DNA from: a virus
DNA length: 64,000 bases
Strand: one strand, 5' to 3'
IMG/VR virus record: IMGVR_UViG_3300036881_000188
Coordinates: 1-64,000 of that record
Positions 39,635 to 48,147 of the stretch are shown one piece after another. The position numbers and the translations under genes are program-made. Below the pieces are notes generated by a model, which saw only the letters and a list, made by a program, of their open reading frames with translations, searched no databases and was not told where the DNA came from. Position 1 is the first letter of the stretch. Each line of letters starts with the position of its first letter.

Positions 39635-40111
39635 ATGGCCGCAGTCATCACCGCAGAGGTTTCTACGCCCTGGTTACAACAGGCGGGCCTCAAGATTCGC
39701 TCCTGGCACGGAACGGGCATGAGCACGTTCAACGCCTGGCGCCAGCATCGGGACCAGGAAGCTCTTGAAAAGGCTCTGGCCCGAATCATCGAGACAGCCA
39801 ATGGCCATCAGGCCAAGGGACTACCCAAAGGATCGCCTGCGTACTTTGCCCTGCGGGACAAAGCCACGGCCAAGATCGACACCTTCTGCAAGAAGTGGAA
39901 TGTTGATCGGACTGTTATCGAGGCGGAAGCACCCGCACTCAGGGAGATGTATGCCCTGACCATTCCGGACAAGCAGGCACCTGCAAGTCTCAAACTGCTG
40001 GCTGCCTTCCTGGGAGGGATTCTTTCCCTTGTCCTGATTGGCGCGGCGTCTGGCCTCGTCAATGTCGGCCATAACTGGGTGATGCATCTCTTCACCCATG
40101 TCATTCACTAG
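39635..40111 (+). CDS. Protein with C-terminal membrane anchor
   Basis: A 158-aa protein starting at ATG 39635 after GAGGAG. The first ~120 residues are soluble and helical (LARIIETANGHQAKGLPKGS). Residues ~125-145 (LKLLAAFLGGILSLVLIG) form a membrane helix near the C-terminus. It is probably anchored to the inner membrane with the bulk in the cytoplasm. Function is unknown. Confidence 0.65.
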   Translation: MAAVITAEVSTPWLQQAGLKIRSWHGTGMSTFNAWRQHRDQEALEKALARIIETANGHQAKGLPKGSPAYFALRDKATAKIDTFCKKWNVDRTVIEAEAPALREMYALTIPDKQAPASLKLLAAFLGGILSLVLIGAASGLVNVGHNWVMHLFTHVIH

Positions 40112-40120
40112 GAGCTGAAC

Positions 40121-40396
40121 GTGTTCGGATTTCATCGCAGGCCCAAGTGCTCATGCACAGGAGACCATTGGAGTTGGCCAACCACTCGCGCCCACGAGAA
40201 CTTTCATGGACAGGTGGTGACAACAACCACCTGCCTGAAGCACGGCACCGTGCGTCTCTACAACTTCGATGAAATGCGAGTTGCAACCATGGCCGAGGAA
40301 TATGCGGTCCTGGAAGAGATTCAAGCGTATCTCAACCGGCATCATCAGGAAGGAACCCATGCCAATCTGGCTATTGTGGCTCCTGCCGTCGTATGA
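40121..40396 (+). CDS. Small CxC/His protein
   Basis: A 91-aa protein starting at GTG 40121 with TAGGAG upstream. CSCTGDHW and TTCLKHG could form a metal site with nearby His residues; the rest is helical. No family is recognised. It overlaps the next gene by 38 bases. Confidence 0.6.
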   Translation: MFGFHRRPKCSCTGDHWSWPTTRAHENFHGQVVTTTTCLKHGTVRLYNFDEMRVATMAEEYAVLEEIQAYLNRHHQEGTHANLAIVAPAVV

Positions 40397-40688
40397 AGCA
40401 GGATTCTGGTCCGCCCTCATTGCCGGCAAGCTCCGCGACCGTGGCAAGACCCGAGAGCTCCTTGTCTACGGACGTCCCGCACGGACGTGTCTGCCGATCC
40501 TTGATGAGCGGCTCCGCAAAGCTGCGGGAACACCGACGAAGTCGCAGGCACTCGTGGCCCGATGGATTACCACCAGCTTGCGTTGGCTTGCGAATACCCG
40601 AGCCATGGAATACGCAATTCTGCTCGGCCTGAAACGGGTCTGGCCAAAAGGCCAGACCATTTGCACGGAGGTAAAGCTGTGCCTGTAG
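40359..40688 (+). CDS. Small basic, Trp-rich protein
   Basis: A 109-aa protein starting at ATG 40359 after AAGGAA. The N-terminus MPIWLLWLLPSYEAGFW is hydrophobic and may associate with membranes. The remainder is rich in Arg/Lys (KLRDRGKTRELLVYGRPA). No family is recognised. Confidence 0.55.
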   Translation: MPIWLLWLLPSYEAGFWSALIAGKLRDRGKTRELLVYGRPARTCLPILDERLRKAAGTPTKSQALVARWITTSLRWLANTRAMEYAILLGLKRVWPKGQTICTEVKLCL

Positions 40689-40792
40689 GCCTCAAGATCG
40701 CATTACTGCTGTCCTTCGTAGCCATGTACGCCTTCTGCATGTACAAAGCTCGCCACTGTGAGGAGAACACGGATGATTCTGACCCCGTCTAA
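40679..40792 (+). CDS. Tiny membrane protein
   Basis: A 37-aa protein from GTG 40679, with GGAGG upstream (MPVGLKIALLLSFVAMYAFC, then a polar acidic end). One transmembrane helix. It overlaps the end of the previous gene and the start of the next. Confidence 0.55.
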   Translation: MPVGLKIALLLSFVAMYAFCMYKARHCEENTDDSDPV

Positions 40793-41120
40793 TACCGGCA
40801 ACGTCGCGGCCGGTGTCGGTGTCGGCATCTTCGCCTGGGGCGCCTTCCTGAAGGCAGACAAGATTCCCTGGATTCAGAAGCTGCTGACCACCAAACGCAA
40901 GGACGCAACCCTGAAGTGGATCGACAAGAACAAGGGCATCAGCCTGCTCGGGCTGGAGACCATCAACTTCGGCATTCACGGGATCACCGAAGCCAATTCG
41001 GTCATGTTTGCGCTCGGCAATACGTTGCTGAATGTGCTCATGCTTTGGGTCTACCTACCTTTCCGGCGGATGAAGCTCAACAAAGAACACACTCAGAGCG
41101 TATTGAAGGGAACCGCATAG
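40773..41120 (+). CDS. Small protein with hydrophobic segments
   Basis: A 115-aa protein starting at ATG 40773 after GAGGAG. Hydrophobic stretches (AAGVGVGIFAWGAFL near residue 15; VMFALGNTLLNVLMLWVYL near 80) suggest two membrane helices around a basic loop. Its stop overlaps the start of the HNH gene (TAGTG). Function is unknown. Confidence 0.6.
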   Translation: MILTPSNTGNVAAGVGVGIFAWGAFLKADKIPWIQKLLTTKRKDATLKWIDKNKGISLLGLETINFGIHGITEANSVMFALGNTLLNVLMLWVYLPFRRMKLNKEHTQSVLKGTA

Positions 41121-41743
41121 TGACCTATCCCTCCAAAAGACGACCGCGTTCTTCCACAAAAGGCTTTGTTGGCAATTTCATCGGCAAGCTGGAAGTCATT
41201 TGCAAAGGCGGAAAGAACAAGCGAAACGAACAGCTTTGGAATTGCAAATGTTCCTGTGGAAACGCAACCACAGCTTCAACAAGCCAGCTGGTAAATGGAC
41301 AAAAGAAGAGCTGCGGTTGTCTTAACAGGTCGGGAAACCCACTTAGAGGTAAACCTCGTCCTTCCGCCAGCCTTGGCGAGGGAATTGCGGCTCGTAACAA
41401 GCTGATCGCACATTACAAACGGCAAGCTAAAAGCCGAGGTTACCTGTGGAATTTGTCCCAAAACCAATGCCTCGAACTCTTTGCCGGCGATTGCTACTAC
41501 TGTGGCTGTGTTCCAGCTCAGAAGTTCACCACAGGAGTTTCCAACTCCTTCACGGGTGCTTTCGTTTATAACGGCATCGATCGCTGGAACAATGACCTCG
41601 GCTATGAGCCCGACAATGTCGTATCGTGCTGTGGCAAATGCAATGAGGCCAAAAGCACGCTATCAGGCGACGATTTCATCGCCTGGGTTCTTCGAGTTCA
41701 TCACCATTTGCATTCAACTGTTCTCAAAAGAGAGGCAGCATGA
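41120..41743 (+). CDS. HNH homing-type endonuclease 1
   Basis: A 207-aa protein starting at GTG 41120, which overlaps the preceding TAG. The N-terminal ~60 residues have the DNA-binding zinc motif common in phage HNH proteins (W-x-C-x-CSCGN...SCGC). The C-terminal half carries the HNH-type core: FAGDCYYCG, NGIDRWNNDLGY, then VSCCGKCNEAKS. It would make site-specific cuts and spread its own gene. It lies free-standing among small membrane genes. A second protein of the same build is at 50.3 kb. Confidence 0.85.
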   Translation: MTYPSKRRPRSSTKGFVGNFIGKLEVICKGGKNKRNEQLWNCKCSCGNATTASTSQLVNGQKKSCGCLNRSGNPLRGKPRPSASLGEGIAARNKLIAHYKRQAKSRGYLWNLSQNQCLELFAGDCYYCGCVPAQKFTTGVSNSFTGAFVYNGIDRWNNDLGYEPDNVVSCCGKCNEAKSTLSGDDFIAWVLRVHHHLHSTVLKREAA

Positions 41744-41904
41744 CCAAGCTCTCAATCCTTGCAATCCTGTCACTCCTGTTCATCGGAGTCACCCGCATCG
41801 CGCAGTTCGTCATGGCTCTGTTCGTCATCGTGTTCTTCGGATTCACGACGTTCGAGCTTATCCGCACACTCAGACAACCGGCTCGCAGACAGCAAGCCGC
41901 GTAG
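41740..41904 (+). CDS. Tiny membrane protein
   Basis: A 54-aa protein whose ATG overlaps the HNH stop codon (ATGA). Two hydrophobic runs (LSILAILSLLFIGV; AQFVMALFVIVFFGF) and a basic C-terminus (RTLRQPARRQQ). Two-helix membrane peptide. Confidence 0.6.
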   Translation: MTKLSILAILSLLFIGVTRIAQFVMALFVIVFFGFTTFELIRTLRQPARRQQAA

Positions 41905-41927
41905 CACCCGTCCTGGAGGGACGCACC

Positions 41928-42164
41928 ATGAAGCTGATCTTTGGATTCCTGCTGTTTGTTGCCATCGTCGCCATCACAGGCGGGCTCTACCTGATCATCC
42001 GCAAGGAAGACGACAAGAAGTGTGACCTGCAGCGCCTGTACTCCCTACCCAGCCAGATCGCCCGACGCGTGCAATCGCTCGGTGACTATCTGTTCAGCCT
42101 CTTCTGTTCCAAGCCAGAGGCCAACAACGAGCATCCGACAGCCGGAGTAACTGCCGCGGCATAG
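41928..42164 (+). CDS. Small single-pass membrane protein
   Basis: A 78-aa protein starting at ATG 41928 with TGGAGGG upstream. The N-terminal helix MKLIFGFLLFVAIVAITGGL is followed by a basic cytosol-type stretch and an Ala-rich tail. It may be a signal anchor. Function is unknown. Confidence 0.6.
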   Translation: MKLIFGFLLFVAIVAITGGLYLIIRKEDDKKCDLQRLYSLPSQIARRVQSLGDYLFSLFCSKPEANNEHPTAGVTAAA

Positions 42165-42182
42165 CCACGGCCTGGAGTTGAA

Positions 42183-42620
42183 GTGAATCAGCCTGCCAAG
42201 AAATTGGATCAGTACGCCGTTCAATGGCAAACCAGCATGAACAACAGTCGTGTCGAAGACTATCTGGACAACGCAAATAAGATCAAGCATGATTCTGATC
42301 GTCCAGCTCGTCTCAAGGCATTCCTCTGTGTTCTCTGCCACTATCTTGGATCGGGCATTGGCGGAGCTGCCATGACTACGCGGCCCTGCGTCATCTGTCA
42401 CAAAGACGTGCTCTATGGCAGCACCTGCACAGACGCTCTCTGTGATGAATGCGCCAAGCTTCACGACCTGTGCAAGCACTGCGGGGCTGACAGAGAACTG
42501 CGCCGCAACAGACGCAAGTTCGCCTGGATCACTCCAGAACCAGAAAGGACTGTCCCCGCCAAGGGTGTGGTCCAAATGGCTCCAATGATGCTCTTGCCTC
42601 GGAGGAACTCATGCGAGTAG
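42183..42620 (+). CDS. Zinc-finger-type small protein
   Basis: A 145-aa protein starting at GTG 42183. Residues ~48-105 contain repeated Cys pairs (CVLCH, CVICHK, CTDALCDEC, CKHCGAD), enough for two zinc sites in a treble-clef or RING-like arrangement. The N-terminus is helical and the C-terminus basic. It may bind nucleic acid or mediate protein contacts. It overlaps the next gene by 10 bases. Confidence 0.6.
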   Translation: MNQPAKKLDQYAVQWQTSMNNSRVEDYLDNANKIKHDSDRPARLKAFLCVLCHYLGSGIGGAAMTTRPCVICHKDVLYGSTCTDALCDECAKLHDLCKHCGADRELRRNRRKFAWITPEPERTVPAKGVVQMAPMMLLPRRNSCE

Positions 42621-43138
42621 TTCACTGCAAGCGCGAACCGTCCACCAAGTACATTGGTCGTGGCAGCATCTACGGCAATCCGTTCACGCACCTGCCCGTT
42701 GGCAGCACCAAGGCATCTGTTCAGGTTGAATCGATCGACGAAGCAGTCGACTCTTTCGAGGAGTGGCTGCGTGGCGATCCGAAGTGGGCCCATGTCGAAC
42801 CCAAGCGCAGGCTTCAGATCCTGCAAGCTCTATCCACAGATGGGACGTTCAAAGACGACGATATTCTCGGCTGCTTCTGTCGGCCGGCGCATCGCTGTCA
42901 TGGCGATGTGCTCGACAAGCTCTGGCAGGAGATTCACTTCGACATTACAGACGGTCGCAATCGCTACGTGCCGTGCCCCGTCTGTCACAGCGTCGTCGGA
43001 ATGGGCATCAGCACGCGCAACGGTTATCAGTTTGTTCGCTGCACATCCTGCGATCACGAAGGTCCAATGATCCAGTGCATTCAACCGTCCTCCGGTATAG
43101 ACAAACTGACGTTCGATGCCTGGAACCAGCAGAGCTAA
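42611..43138 (+). CDS. DUF4326-like plus Lar-like zinc ribbon fusion
   Basis: A 175-aa protein in two parts. Residues 1-~115 match the DUF4326 plan: YIGRGSIYGNPF, a FEEWLRGD helix, and LGCFCRPAHRCHGDVLDKLW. Residues ~120-175 form a Lar-like zinc ribbon: PCPVCHS, then VRCTSCDHEGP and a terminal FDAWNQQ. Lar (Rac prophage) alleviates restriction by modulating EcoKI methylation, and small phage relatives are common. The DUF4326 role is unknown. A joint role in evading host DNA surveillance is inference. Confidence 0.65.
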   Translation: MRVVHCKREPSTKYIGRGSIYGNPFTHLPVGSTKASVQVESIDEAVDSFEEWLRGDPKWAHVEPKRRLQILQALSTDGTFKDDDILGCFCRPAHRCHGDVLDKLWQEIHFDITDGRNRYVPCPVCHSVVGMGISTRNGYQFVRCTSCDHEGPMIQCIQPSSGIDKLTFDAWNQQS

Positions 43139-43150
43139 CTCAGGTATTCG

Positions 43151-43285
43151 TTGAAGGCATTCGCGTTCCTTTTCACGCTCATCCTTGCACTCGGCGCAGC
43201 CGTGTGCCTGTGCATGGTCAGCTCCGCTCGTCTGAAACGTCAAGTTTCGGAGCTGGCTGCCATGCGTCCAGCGGAGGCTCTATGA
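43151..43285 (+). CDS. Tiny membrane protein
   Basis: A 44-aa frame starting at TTG 43151 (KAFAFLFTLILALGAAVCL, then a charged tail) whose stop overlaps the next ATG (ATGA). Start assignment is tentative because the ribosome binding site is weak. Single membrane helix with a short cytosol-type tail. Confidence 0.5.
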   Translation: MKAFAFLFTLILALGAAVCLCMVSSARLKRQVSELAAMRPAEAL

Positions 43286-43710
43286 AACCAATCGTCATGT
43301 TATGGGCCGCCGCGATTGCGATTGTCGGCAGTTGTTTGTTCTGGCGCAACCGAAGGCGCTACCGTCGGAAGGCATTCCTGTGGGTTGCCATGAAGTCCGC
43401 GGTCGAGCTACTCATCCTGTTTCTGGTTGCAGCTCTCATGCCGGCGCTCCTGATCGTGTGGCTTGTCGTCTGGGTCACCCGGCCCATCAAGACGCCCTGG
43501 GTTCGCACCATTGTCGGTGTGCTCAGTGGCGTTGTGTTCGGGATATTCTCCAGCTTCGCGCTGGAGGCGCTAATCTTCTTTGGCATCTTCGCCATCGATC
43601 TGAAGACAGGCGCGCACGACGGCGGCTTCCTGCATTGCTGGAAGCGTGCCCGCGAGGAAGATGCCGATCGCCACTCAACCATGCTGATGCCTGAAGCGCA
43701 GGCCGCATAG
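43282..43710 (+). CDS. Multi-pass membrane protein
   Basis: A 142-aa protein with three to four hydrophobic helices: MKPIVMLWAAAIAIVGSCLF; VELLILFLVAALMPALLIVW; IVGVLSGVVFGIFSSFALEA; and part of LIFFGIFAIDL. Basic loops (WRNRRRYRRKAFLW) precede the second helix. The tail is soluble. It is the largest of the small membrane genes in this region and could be holin-like or envelope-modifying. No family is recognised. Confidence 0.65.
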   Translation: MKPIVMLWAAAIAIVGSCLFWRNRRRYRRKAFLWVAMKSAVELLILFLVAALMPALLIVWLVVWVTRPIKTPWVRTIVGVLSGVVFGIFSSFALEALIFFGIFAIDLKTGAHDGGFLHCWKRAREEDADRHSTMLMPEAQAA

Positions 43711-44034
43711 GAGCTTTCCTCTATTCAGCCTGCAGTCCATCCATCCTACTGTAGACACAGCTTGAGACACACCAACGAACACATCATGCAGTGGCAATGA
43801 TCCCAGCGCCACGCCTCAGTCCTCGAGGGTGTCCGGTGTTCGACTCGGCTTTAACAAGACGCCCGTAAAACGGCAGATCCAGCACGACTGGGACCTACAG
43901 CGAGTATGCCAGGTTCAGGACACACAGATTGCCTGAAGTGGTCCTGAGTTTACCGACTGCCAGAGAATTGCTGGACATCAAAGTGGGCGGCGTTGGAAGG
44001 CGCCGCCCGCTGAGAGAGCGAGGAGCATTCGGCT
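43711..44034. other. 324-bp intergenic region with strong hairpin
   Basis: No gene recognised. A perfect inverted repeat GGGCGGCG-TTGGAAGG-CGCCGCCC at 43985-44008 lies just before the next gene but has no T-run. Confidence 0.5.
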
Positions 44035-44277
44035 ATGAGAATCGATATTGACACAGCGAGGACGAAGCCCTCGCGGATCAACCTCAAACGGCATGGGACC
44101 GCATTCAAGCACCTCCTGTGCCTGATTGGCTGCATTGGGGCAGCCATCACACTGCACTTCGGAGTGCTGCTCATCTTCCCGAATATGCCGTTCTTCCTGG
44201 CGCTGGTGTTGCTGATCGTTCTCACCTTCGCGTGTGTTTACGGGTATCTCTACCGGGAAACGAGGCCAGCCCAATGA
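44035..44277 (+). CDS. Small two-helix membrane protein
   Basis: An 80-aa protein with a basic N-terminus (RTKPSRINLKRHG), hydrophobic stretches around HLLCLIGCIGAAITLHFGVL and FFLALVLLIVLTFACVYGYL, and a basic end. Two transmembrane helices. Its stop overlaps the next start (ATGA). Confidence 0.6.
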   Translation: MRIDIDTARTKPSRINLKRHGTAFKHLLCLIGCIGAAITLHFGVLLIFPNMPFFLALVLLIVLTFACVYGYLYRETRPAQ

Positions 44278-44378
44278 CCTGGCCCGAAGCATTTCTAGGA
44301 GCTTTCATCGTTGTGGCCGCTGTCCTTTTCTTTGGATTTGTCACAGACGCAATCAAAATCAACATCGGCGGAAGATAG
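44274..44378 (+). CDS. Tiny membrane protein
   Basis: A 34-aa peptide (MTWPEAFLGAFIVVAAVLFF followed by a polar end) starting within the previous stop codon. Single hydrophobic helix. Confidence 0.5.
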   Translation: MTWPEAFLGAFIVVAAVLFFGFVTDAIKINIGGR

Positions 44379-44394
44379 CCGAAATGGAGACTTC

Positions 44395-44895
44395 ATGAGC
44401 CAGGGTAAAGGCATTTCAGACGCCGTCCGCGAATCGATCCGCGACTGGATCACTCCAGACGTGGCTGAGAAGATTCGCAGCGCGGCAAAGGAAGATCAAC
44501 GCAATTTCATATACCAGCTACGAGACGCCAAGAGCTGGGTTCGTCGTGTCCGCCGTGGCATTGCCAACGGCTGGGAGCGGGACTACGACTGCAAGCAGAT
44601 TCCCGGCGGCCGGGTGGGCCTGCGGGTCCACACTGACTCGGCCGATCGCTACATCAAGTACGTCACCTTCCGCGTCGACGGCAAGCTGATCGGCGGCGGA
44701 GTGGTCAATGTGCCCAGTGTTCTGGTCGGACAAGCAAGTCTGATGGGCCGCAGAATCCAGAACGCATCGTTCGCGGCAACTGAGGCAACGCCGCGGTTCC
44801 GTCCATTCACAGCCAGCGAGCTTGCCAAGCTGACCACCGAATTGGAGTACGGTGACAGCGGCATTATCGACAGCATGTTCGAGGAAAGAGCCTAG
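44395..44895 (+). CDS. Unknown protein upstream of conserved pair
   Basis: A 166-aa protein starting at ATG 44395. Charged helical N-terminus (DVAEKIRSAAKEDQRNFIYQ), then a strand-rich centre (GLRVHTDSADRYIKYVTFRV). It ends four bases before the 675-aa gene, suggesting one operon. No family is recognised. Confidence 0.65.
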   Translation: MSQGKGISDAVRESIRDWITPDVAEKIRSAAKEDQRNFIYQLRDAKSWVRRVRRGIANGWERDYDCKQIPGGRVGLRVHTDSADRYIKYVTFRVDGKLIGGGVVNVPSVLVGQASLMGRRIQNASFAATEATPRFRPFTASELAKLTTELEYGDSGIIDSMFEERA

Positions 44896-44898
44896 CCA

Positions 44899-46926
44899 AT
44901 GTTCAGTGTCTTAAAGAAGGCGGTTGCCCTGCAGTTCGATGTCATGAAGGGGCATCAACTATACCGGGTGCAAGTCGACAAGGATCAGCTGTGGGATGTC
45001 TATCTCAGCAGCTTCCCGGCGGGCTCGAACCCACTCTACAAACAGCGGACTGAGCATGACTGCCAGTGCTGCAAGAGCTTCATCCGTGCAGTAGGCGGTA
45101 TAGTCGCCATCATTGACGGACAGCTCGTGAGCCTCTGGGATGTTCGTGTCGGCAATCCCTACCAGCCGGTGGTTGATACGCTGTCCGCCCTGGTCAAGTC
45201 GTCTCCGATCGATAACATCTTCCTGCACACCGAACGCACTGCAGGGACGGATGGGAACCTTCAGCAACTTGAATCAAAGGAAGTTCTGGCCTGGGAGCAC
45301 TTCTTCATCACGCTTCCAACAACCTGTGTTGTCCGTGGCGATGCCATCGGTCCACAACTGTCGGACTTCCGCAGTACCAAGGATGTGCTTCTCCGTGGTC
45401 TCAAGGAGATCACACTGGAATCGATCGACACTATTCTTGAGCTGATCAGCCAGAACTCGTTGTACCGCGGGGAGGAGCACACTTTCGAACTGACCAGCTT
45501 CCGCAAGCTGAAGGTGGAGTTCGCCAAGGTGCGCAGCGTGGAAGCGCAGGATCTGTTCGCCTGGCTGCATGCCAAGGCTGTTCCGGCTGCGGTAACAAGG
45601 ATACGTGGCAACGTCATCGGATCGCTGCTCACAGACTTGTCCGAAGGCCGGGAAATGGATGCCGCCGTAGCTTCGTACGAGTCGAAGGTCGCACCCACCA
45701 ACTACAAACGGCCGACTGCTCTGATCACCAAGGGAATGATCGAGAAGGCGCGTACCACGATCGAGGAGCTGGGGTTCACCTCTGCTCTGGATCGTCGCTA
45801 CGCCACCATCGAAGACATCACCATCAACAACATTCTCTTCGCGGACCGCAAGGCCAAGAAGGCCATGAATGTCTTCGACGGTCTGGCCAGCGCAGTTCCC
45901 GAGAAGGTACCCAACCTGGACAAAATCGAGACGGTGTCCATCGAGGACTTCCTTGCCAACGTGCTGCCCAAGGCAGAGTCGTTGGAAGTGATGTTTGAGA
46001 ACCGTCACGCCGGCAACCTGCTCAGCTTGATCTCTCCCGTCGACCCGACGGCCAAGACCATGTTCAAATGGCCGAACAACTTCTGCTGGTCTTATGCAGG
46101 AGAACTTGCTGATTCCATCAAGGAACGTGTCAAGCGTGCCGGCGGCGCCGTAGACGGCGACCTTCGCTGTTCGCTGTCCTGGTTCAACTATGACGATCTC
46201 GATCTGCATCTCATCGAGCCTGGAGCATCTCGCACGACAATCAATGGCGAAGAGATCTGCTTCAGCAACCGGCGGTCAAGAGCGGGTGGTGAACTCGATG
46301 TGGACATGAATGTGGGATCTGGCGGTAGCCGAAGCGCGGTCGAGAACATCACATATCCCGATCGTAGGACTATGCGCGAGGGCCTTTACAGGCTATTCGT
46401 TTACAACTACAACAAGCGGGAGACCGTGGACGTTGGGTTCGAAGTTGAAATCGAATTCGATGGCGTCGTTCGCACGTTTGCTCATCCGAAGGCTGTTCCT
46501 GCCAACACTGCTGCGGTCGTGGCGGAATTCAATTACACCCACAAGGGCGGATTGGAGATCGTCAAGTCGCTTCCTTCATCGCAGGCGGCCAAGAATCTCT
46601 GGGGTATTCCAACCCAGACCTTCCACAAAGTGTCCGTTCTCATGCTCTCGCCCAACTACTGGGATGAGAAGACCGTCGGCAACAAGCATTACTTCTTCAT
46701 GCTCGACGGCTGCCTCAATGATGGCAAAGCCCGCGGGTTCTTCAACGAGTTCCTGACCGACAGCCTCAACGTGCATCGCAAGGTGTTCGAGGTTGTTGGC
46801 TCGAAGATGAAGACCGAGGAGTCGGATCGCCAACTGAGCGGCATCGGCTTCTCATCCACACAGCGGAACTATATATTGTGCCGCGTGAAGGGCAGCTTCA
46901 CCCGTACCCTCAAGATCACCTTCTAA
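44899..46926 (+). CDS. Large unknown phage protein with YfaP-like C-terminal part
   Basis: A 675-aa protein. The N-terminal 400 residues are mostly helical and unrecognised, with a Cys cluster near the start (HDCQCCKSF). Residues ~425-560 (WFNYDDLDLHLIEPG, EICFSNRRSRAGGELDVDMN, VENITYP, YRLFVYNYNKRE) follow the pattern of the YfaP/DUF2135 beta-sandwich, in which a charged strand and Asn/Asp loops bind metal. The last 110 residues are again unassigned. The next gene (129 aa) is probably its partner. Role unknown. Confidence 0.6.
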   Translation: MFSVLKKAVALQFDVMKGHQLYRVQVDKDQLWDVYLSSFPAGSNPLYKQRTEHDCQCCKSFIRAVGGIVAIIDGQLVSLWDVRVGNPYQPVVDTLSALVKSSPIDNIFLHTERTAGTDGNLQQLESKEVLAWEHFFITLPTTCVVRGDAIGPQLSDFRSTKDVLLRGLKEITLESIDTILELISQNSLYRGEEHTFELTSFRKLKVEFAKVRSVEAQDLFAWLHAKAVPAAVTRIRGNVIGSLLTDLSEGREMDAAVASYESKVAPTNYKRPTALITKGMIEKARTTIEELGFTSALDRRYATIEDITINNILFADRKAKKAMNVFDGLASAVPEKVPNLDKIETVSIEDFLANVLPKAESLEVMFENRHAGNLLSLISPVDPTAKTMFKWPNNFCWSYAGELADSIKERVKRAGGAVDGDLRCSLSWFNYDDLDLHLIEPGASRTTINGEEICFSNRRSRAGGELDVDMNVGSGGSRSAVENITYPDRRTMREGLYRLFVYNYNKRETVDVGFEVEIEFDGVVRTFAHPKAVPANTAAVVAEFNYTHKGGLEIVKSLPSSQAAKNLWGIPTQTFHKVSVLMLSPNYWDEKTVGNKHYFFMLDGCLNDGKARGFFNEFLTDSLNVHRKVFEVVGSKMKTEESDRQLSGIGFSSTQRNYILCRVKGSFTRTLKITF

Positions 46927-46951
46927 CCAATTCACCCAGGAGAAAGAATCC

Positions 46952-47341
46952 ATGTTCGAGAAAGCAGCACGTTTGAAGCTGCGGTTCGATACGTCCAAGG
47001 GCCTCGTCACCGTCGAGGACTTGTTTGATCTGCCGCTGACCGTTCGCAACGGAGGCGCCAGCCTCGACAACATCGCCAAGGGCATTGCTCGTCAGATCAG
47101 GGAAACCGAGACTGAGAGCTTCGTGCTGACCACGACCAAGGCCGACACGATCCTGCAGCTGAAACTGGAGATCGTCAAGCACGTTATCGCCGTGAAGAAG
47201 ACCGAAGCCGAAGAGGCCGAGCAGGCCGCGAATAAGAAGGCCCAGAAGCAGAAGATTCTCGGGATTCTCGCCAAGAAACAGGACGAGGCGCTCGAAGGCG
47301 CTTCCGAAGAGGATCTGAAGAAGCTGCTCGAGACGCTGTAA
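46952..47341 (+). CDS. Helical partner protein of unknown function
   Basis: A 129-aa protein following the 675-aa gene after 25 bases, with CAGGAG upstream. The N-terminus reads RLKLRFDTSKGLVTVEDLFD and LDNIAKGIARQIRE. The second half is a long charged helix ending in repeated Lys/Glu (ANKKAQKQKILGILAKKQDE). Small coiled-coil proteins of this form are frequent in large phages beside such genes; function is not known. Confidence 0.65.
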   Translation: MFEKAARLKLRFDTSKGLVTVEDLFDLPLTVRNGGASLDNIAKGIARQIRETETESFVLTTTKADTILQLKLEIVKHVIAVKKTEAEEAEQAANKKAQKQKILGILAKKQDEALEGASEEDLKKLLETL

Positions 47342-47388
47342 CCCACCAGCCAGGGCCGTTAGACGACGGCCCTGAGCTGAAGGAGCTT

Positions 47389-47628
47389 ATGAAATACCGC
47401 AGCTGGCAGAAGAGACCACATGTGGTCTCAGCCGAGAAGTGGCCGATTCTCAATCACGAACGCGGCCTGCTGATTGACAAGAACATTGCAGGCAAGCTGA
47501 CTCAAGAAGAACAGTACCGGCTGAATCATCTGAACTCTGTCGGCGATCGCTATCTCGACCACTGGTTTACTCCCCAAAGAATCAGGGAACTGAAGGAGCT
47601 GGAACATGCAGTTAGTCGAACTGCTTAA
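47389..47628 (+). CDS. Small protein of unknown function
   Basis: A 79-aa protein (MKYRSWQKRPHVVSAEKWPI) with a helical, charged C-terminal half (QRIRELKELEHAVSRTA). It ends overlapping the next gene by 23 bases. No family is recognised. Confidence 0.6.
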   Translation: MKYRSWQKRPHVVSAEKWPILNHERGLLIDKNIAGKLTQEEQYRLNHLNSVGDRYLDHWFTPQRIRELKELEHAVSRTA

Positions 47629-47863
47629 CAAGGCCAATTCGGCCTACCCGGACAACTATCTCTCCGAGTATTTCGACGACAAAACCGGAGAGCCCACAAC
47701 TCCCATCGCCGGCGATACGTTGGCCAAGTTCATCGTTGCTGAGCTGCGGGAAACCTTTGACCCTAATGCTACTGACGAACAGCAGCATGAAGTGGGCCGC
47801 CAGGTGCTGAACAGGGCAGGCGACACTTTGTACGAAGTGTCGATCGCTCTCGGCACGAACTAA
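47606..47863 (+). CDS. Small acidic protein of unknown function
   Basis: An 85-aa protein (QLVELLNKANSAYPDNYLSE), acidic and helical throughout, with no Cys. It shares the transcript of the neighbouring small genes. No family is recognised. Confidence 0.6.
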   Translation: MQLVELLNKANSAYPDNYLSEYFDDKTGEPTTPIAGDTLAKFIVAELRETFDPNATDEQQHEVGRQVLNRAGDTLYEVSIALGTN

Positions 47864-47891
47864 TCACGTTTGCGAAACCTGCAGGAGGAAC

Positions 47892-48065
47892 ATGCTCTTC
47901 TGGCTGCGGTTCTTCGCTTTGGTCTTGTTGGCAGCAACTGTTAGCGAACCAACAACCAGGCAACCAGTAGCACGACCGTGCTGCATTGCCACAACGCCGT
48001 TCACGGCAAAGGGCCGCGCTAGTCTCCAGGATTGGTCAGCGCCCACCGGCGGAGCTGTGGGTTAA
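47892..48065 (+). CDS. Small exported or membrane-anchored protein
   Basis: A 57-aa frame starting at ATG 47892 after AGGAGGA. The first ~20 residues (MLFWLRFFALVLLAATVS) form a signal or anchor helix. The rest is polar with two adjacent Cys (RPCCIATTP). No lipobox is seen. Confidence 0.5.
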   Translation: MLFWLRFFALVLLAATVSEPTTRQPVARPCCIATTPFTAKGRASLQDWSAPTGGAVG

Positions 48066-48103
48066 AATGCCGCCCCAACAAGGTAATGAGAGATCTTCAG
48101 AAC

Positions 48104-48130
48104 GGCGGGTCTGTAGACTGCAGACCCGCC
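48104..48130 (+). terminator. Terminator-like inverted repeat
   Basis: GGCGGGTCTG...CAGACCCGCC with a short loop; the tail CTGTTCTG is only moderately T-rich. Confidence 0.45.
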
Positions 48131-48147
48131 TGTTCTGCCGGAGACCT

